The notes under the pieces are model-generated. The model did no database searches, had not been told where the DNA came from, and worked only from the letters and a program-made list of their open reading frames with translations. A stretch of DNA of 64,000 nucleotides from Marivibrio halodurans (GTDB lineage: Bacteria; Pseudomonadota; Alphaproteobacteria; UBA8366; Aestuariispiraceae), in the NCBI RefSeq assembly GCF_017963645.1, contig NZ_JAGMWN010000009.1, positions 62,001-126,000 on the forward strand, read 5' to 3'. A program made the position numbers and the translations under genes. Of this stretch, positions 62,084 through 64,000 are shown in pieces; position 1 is the stretch's first letter; each line of letters begins with the position of its first letter.

Positions 62084-63304
62084 ATGCGGATCCAGGATCT
62101 GGAAACCTTCGTCGTCGGCAATCCGCCGCCGGGCTTCGGCGGGCGGTATTTCCTGTTCGTGAAACTGACGGCCGACGACGGCACCGTCGGCTATGGCGAG
62201 GTCTATGCCGCGAGTTTCGGCCCGAAGGCGCTGGTCGCGATGATCGAGGACGTCTTCGCGCGCCACCTCCAGGATCACAGCCCGTTCGAGACCGAGCGCT
62301 TCTTCCGCGCCTGCCACGGCAGCGGCTTCAGCCAGCGCCCCGACCCCTCCATGATGGGCGTGGCGAGCGGGCTGGAGATGGCCTGCTGGGATATCGTCGG
62401 CAAGGCGCTGGACCGGCCGGTGCGTGAACTGATCGGCGGCACGGTGCATCGCCGCTTGCGCGGCTACACCTATCTCTATCCCGGGCCGGCGGAGGACCCG
62501 GCGACCTTCTATGCCGATCCGGACGCCTCGGCGGCCCGCGCGGCGGAACTGGTGGCGGAGGGTTTCACCGCCCTCAAGTTCGATCCCGCCGGCCCCTATA
62601 CCCAGTTCGGGCCGCACCAGCCGGACATGGCGATCCTGGACCGCTCCGAGGCGTTCTGCGCCAAGGTGCGCGCGGCCGTCGGCGACAAGGCCGACCTGCT
62701 GTTCGGCACGCACGGGCAGTTCACCCCCTCCGGCGCGAAGCGCCTCGCCCGGCGGCTGGAGCCTTATGATCCGCTTTGGTTCGAGGAGCCGATCAGCCCC
62801 GAGATGCCGGAGCATATGGGCGCCGTCGCCGCCGCCACCAGGATTCCCGTCGCGACGGGGGAGCGCCTGACCACCAAATGGGAATTCGCGCGCGTGCTGC
62901 GCAGCGGCGCCGCCAATATCCTGCAGATGAATCTGGGCCGCGTCGGCGGCATCCTGGAGGCCAAGAAGATCGCCGGCATGGCCGAGGCCTATGCCGCCCA
63001 GATCGCCCCGCATCTCTATTGCGGGCCGATCGTGGGGGCCGCGAACATCCAGATCGCGGCGGCGAGCCCGAATTTCCTGATCCTGGAGGGGATCGGCAAA
63101 TGGGACGGCTTCCACGCCGATATCCTGAAGACCCCGATCCGCTGGGAGGACGGCCATGTCATCCCGCCGGACGCCCCCGGCCTCGGCGTTGAATTGAACG
63201 AGGATGTCGCCCGTGCCCACCCCTATGAGGGCGAACGGCTGCATCTGGAGATGCAGCCCCAGCCCTTCGATCCCGCCCGCGACGGCTTGTTCGCCGGCGG
63301 GTGA
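62084..63304 (+). CDS. Mandelate racemase/muconate lactonizing enzyme (enolase superfamily)
   Basis: 406 residues. N-terminal capping domain then the barrel: Lys-containing segment ALKFDPAGPY, the FGTHGQF metal region, the WFEEPI and TGERLTTKWEFARVL Glu ligands, and ILQMNLGRVGGILEAKKIA. The superfamily abstracts an alpha proton of a carboxylate for dehydration, racemisation or cycloisomerisation. The FGTHGQF variant suggests a sugar-acid dehydratase branch; exact substrate not known. Pairs with the preceding alcohol dehydrogenase. Confidence 0.92.
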   Translation: MRIQDLETFVVGNPPPGFGGRYFLFVKLTADDGTVGYGEVYAASFGPKALVAMIEDVFARHLQDHSPFETERFFRACHGSGFSQRPDPSMMGVASGLEMACWDIVGKALDRPVRELIGGTVHRRLRGYTYLYPGPAEDPATFYADPDASAARAAELVAEGFTALKFDPAGPYTQFGPHQPDMAILDRSEAFCAKVRAAVGDKADLLFGTHGQFTPSGAKRLARRLEPYDPLWFEEPISPEMPEHMGAVAAATRIPVATGERLTTKWEFARVLRSGAANILQMNLGRVGGILEAKKIAGMAEAYAAQIAPHLYCGPIVGAANIQIAAASPNFLILEGIGKWDGFHADILKTPIRWEDGHVIPPDAPGLGVELNEDVARAHPYEGERLHLEMQPQPFDPARDGLFAGG

Positions 63305-63318
63305 CCGGCCCCCGTGTC

Positions 63319-64000
63319 CTACCGCTCTTTGTCGGCCTTAAGGGATGCTTCCCGGGCGGCCCGCGCCACCATCTGTTCCCGGCGCGCGGTATAGAAGGCG
63401 GCGCCGGCGATCAGCGCGGCGCCGGCCCAGGTGATCCAGTCCGTCACCTGTCCGAAGGCGACCCATCCCAGCAGCGCCGCGAAGGGCAGGCGGCTATAGT
63501 CGAAGGGCGCGATGATGGAGGCGTCGGCGCATTCGAAGGCCTTGGAGAGGAACATCTGACTGACCGCCGCGATCCCGCCCATGGCGAGCCCCAGAAGCCA
63601 GATGTCCCACCCGATCGGTTGCCAGACGAGCGCCGCCGGCACCGCCGTGAACAGGGTGAGCAACACGGAGTTGTAGAGCACGATGCGCTGCGTCGGCTCC
63701 GTGCGGGTCAGCGCCTTGACCGAGAGCACGGCGCACGCCATGCCGGCCGCGCCCATCAGGGCCCAGAGCGCCCCGCCCTCCACCGGCACCATGCCGGGCC
63801 GCACGATGACGATGACGCCGACGAAGCCGATCAATACCGCGCTCCACCGACGCAGGCGCACGACCTCGCCCAGGATCAGGGCGCTGCCGATGGTGGCGAA
63901 CAGCGGCGCGGTGAAGGTGATCGCCGTCGCCTCCGACAGGGGCAGCGTGGCCAGCGCGGTGATCCAGCCGATCACGCCCGTCGTCGCCGCCAGCCCGCGG
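63319..64000 (-). CDS. EamA/DMT-family transporter (5' partial)
   Basis: At least 227 residues; the frame stays open to the right edge and reads RGLAATTGVIGW ahead of the first in-window start codon, so the start lies outside. EamA-repeat landmarks ATLPLSEATAITFTAPLFATIGSALILGE in the first visible part and FDYSRLPFAALLGWVAFGQ in the second. Drug/metabolite exporter of the inner membrane; cargo unknown. A hydrophilic C-terminal tail ends EASLKADKER. Confidence 0.9.
   Translation of the reverse strand, partial: RGLAATTGVIGWITALATLPLSEATAITFTAPLFATIGSALILGEVVRLRRWSAVLIGFVGVIVIVRPGMVPVEGGALWALMGAAGMACAVLSVKALTRTEPTQRIVLYNSVLLTLFTAVPAALVWQPIGWDIWLLGLAMGGIAAVSQMFLSKAFECADASIIAPFDYSRLPFAALLGWVAFGQVTDWITWAGAALIAGAAFYTARREQMVARAAREASLKADKER

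Noticed and set aside
1-64000. CRISPR array, prophage, insertion sequence, tRNA or rRNA genes
   Set aside because: None of the required repeats, integrase/transposase motifs or RNA structures were seen anywhere in the window.

Overview
The window is a high-GC, gene-dense bacterial chromosome segment that reads as Alphaproteobacteria. Supporting signs are an EipB/DUF1849 periplasmic protein with its two conserved cysteines, a DivL-like pseudokinase with Tyr in place of the H-box His, an FnrL-type regulator (Cx2Cx7C), tripartite tricarboxylate and TRAP transporters, and a DddP-type DMSP lyase that suggests a marine lifestyle. The order cannot be fixed from sequence alone; a Rhodospirillales-like lineage is a guess. 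No rRNA, tRNA, CRISPR array, phage or IS element was recognised.

Region 1 (1-34.1 kb) is a continuous catabolic/transport block. It opens with a molybdenum hydroxylase large subunit cut by the left edge, a convergent CoxG-like protein and an aldehyde dehydrogenase, a divergent ThDP enzyme, a dihydroxyphthalate-decarboxylase-like protein, and a TRAP transporter operon ending in an aspartate-dehydrogenase-like gene. An SDR and an IclR regulator on the minus strand face a long plus-strand operon: tctCBA, a second ThDP enzyme, a second aldehyde dehydrogenase, two NAD-dependent epimerases, a KstD-like flavoprotein, a third epimerase and a cupin. Next is a tight minus-strand operon (BFD-containing GlpA-like dehydrogenase, FAD/NAD oxidoreductase, FGGY kinase, SDR). 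It diverges from a DeoR-type regulator followed by a second TRAP system that ends in a strong terminator near 34.1 kb. Two ThDP/ALDH pairs plus three solute-binding-protein transporters suggest uptake and stepwise oxidation of one or more organic acids or polyols; the substrate is unknown.

Region 2 (34.2-50.5 kb) is mostly core: accA, argG, eipB, fnrL, a palindromic repeat element, dddP, a RimK-like ATP-grasp ligase paired with a GNAT-C39 peptidase fusion, two MFS transporters, a YbjQ-family protein, a DUF1223 protein, an OmpA-family porin-like protein and ahcY.

Region 3 (50.5-64 kb) carries the DivL-like pseudokinase overlapping an lrgAB pair, then a TrmH-family RNA methyltransferase, a Rhizobium-type asparaginase, an MDR oxidoreductase, a methyltransferase, three small uncharacterised genes (one of 50 codons), a patatin-like phospholipase, a zinc alcohol dehydrogenase with an enolase-superfamily enzyme, and an EamA transporter cut by the right edge.

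Regulatory structure is unusually visible. Two nearly identical 14-bp palindromes lie upstream of the first ThDP gene and the first TRAP operon. Hairpins separate the binding-protein gene from its permease genes in all three transporter operons. The iclR-tctC and deoR gaps are rich in palindromes.
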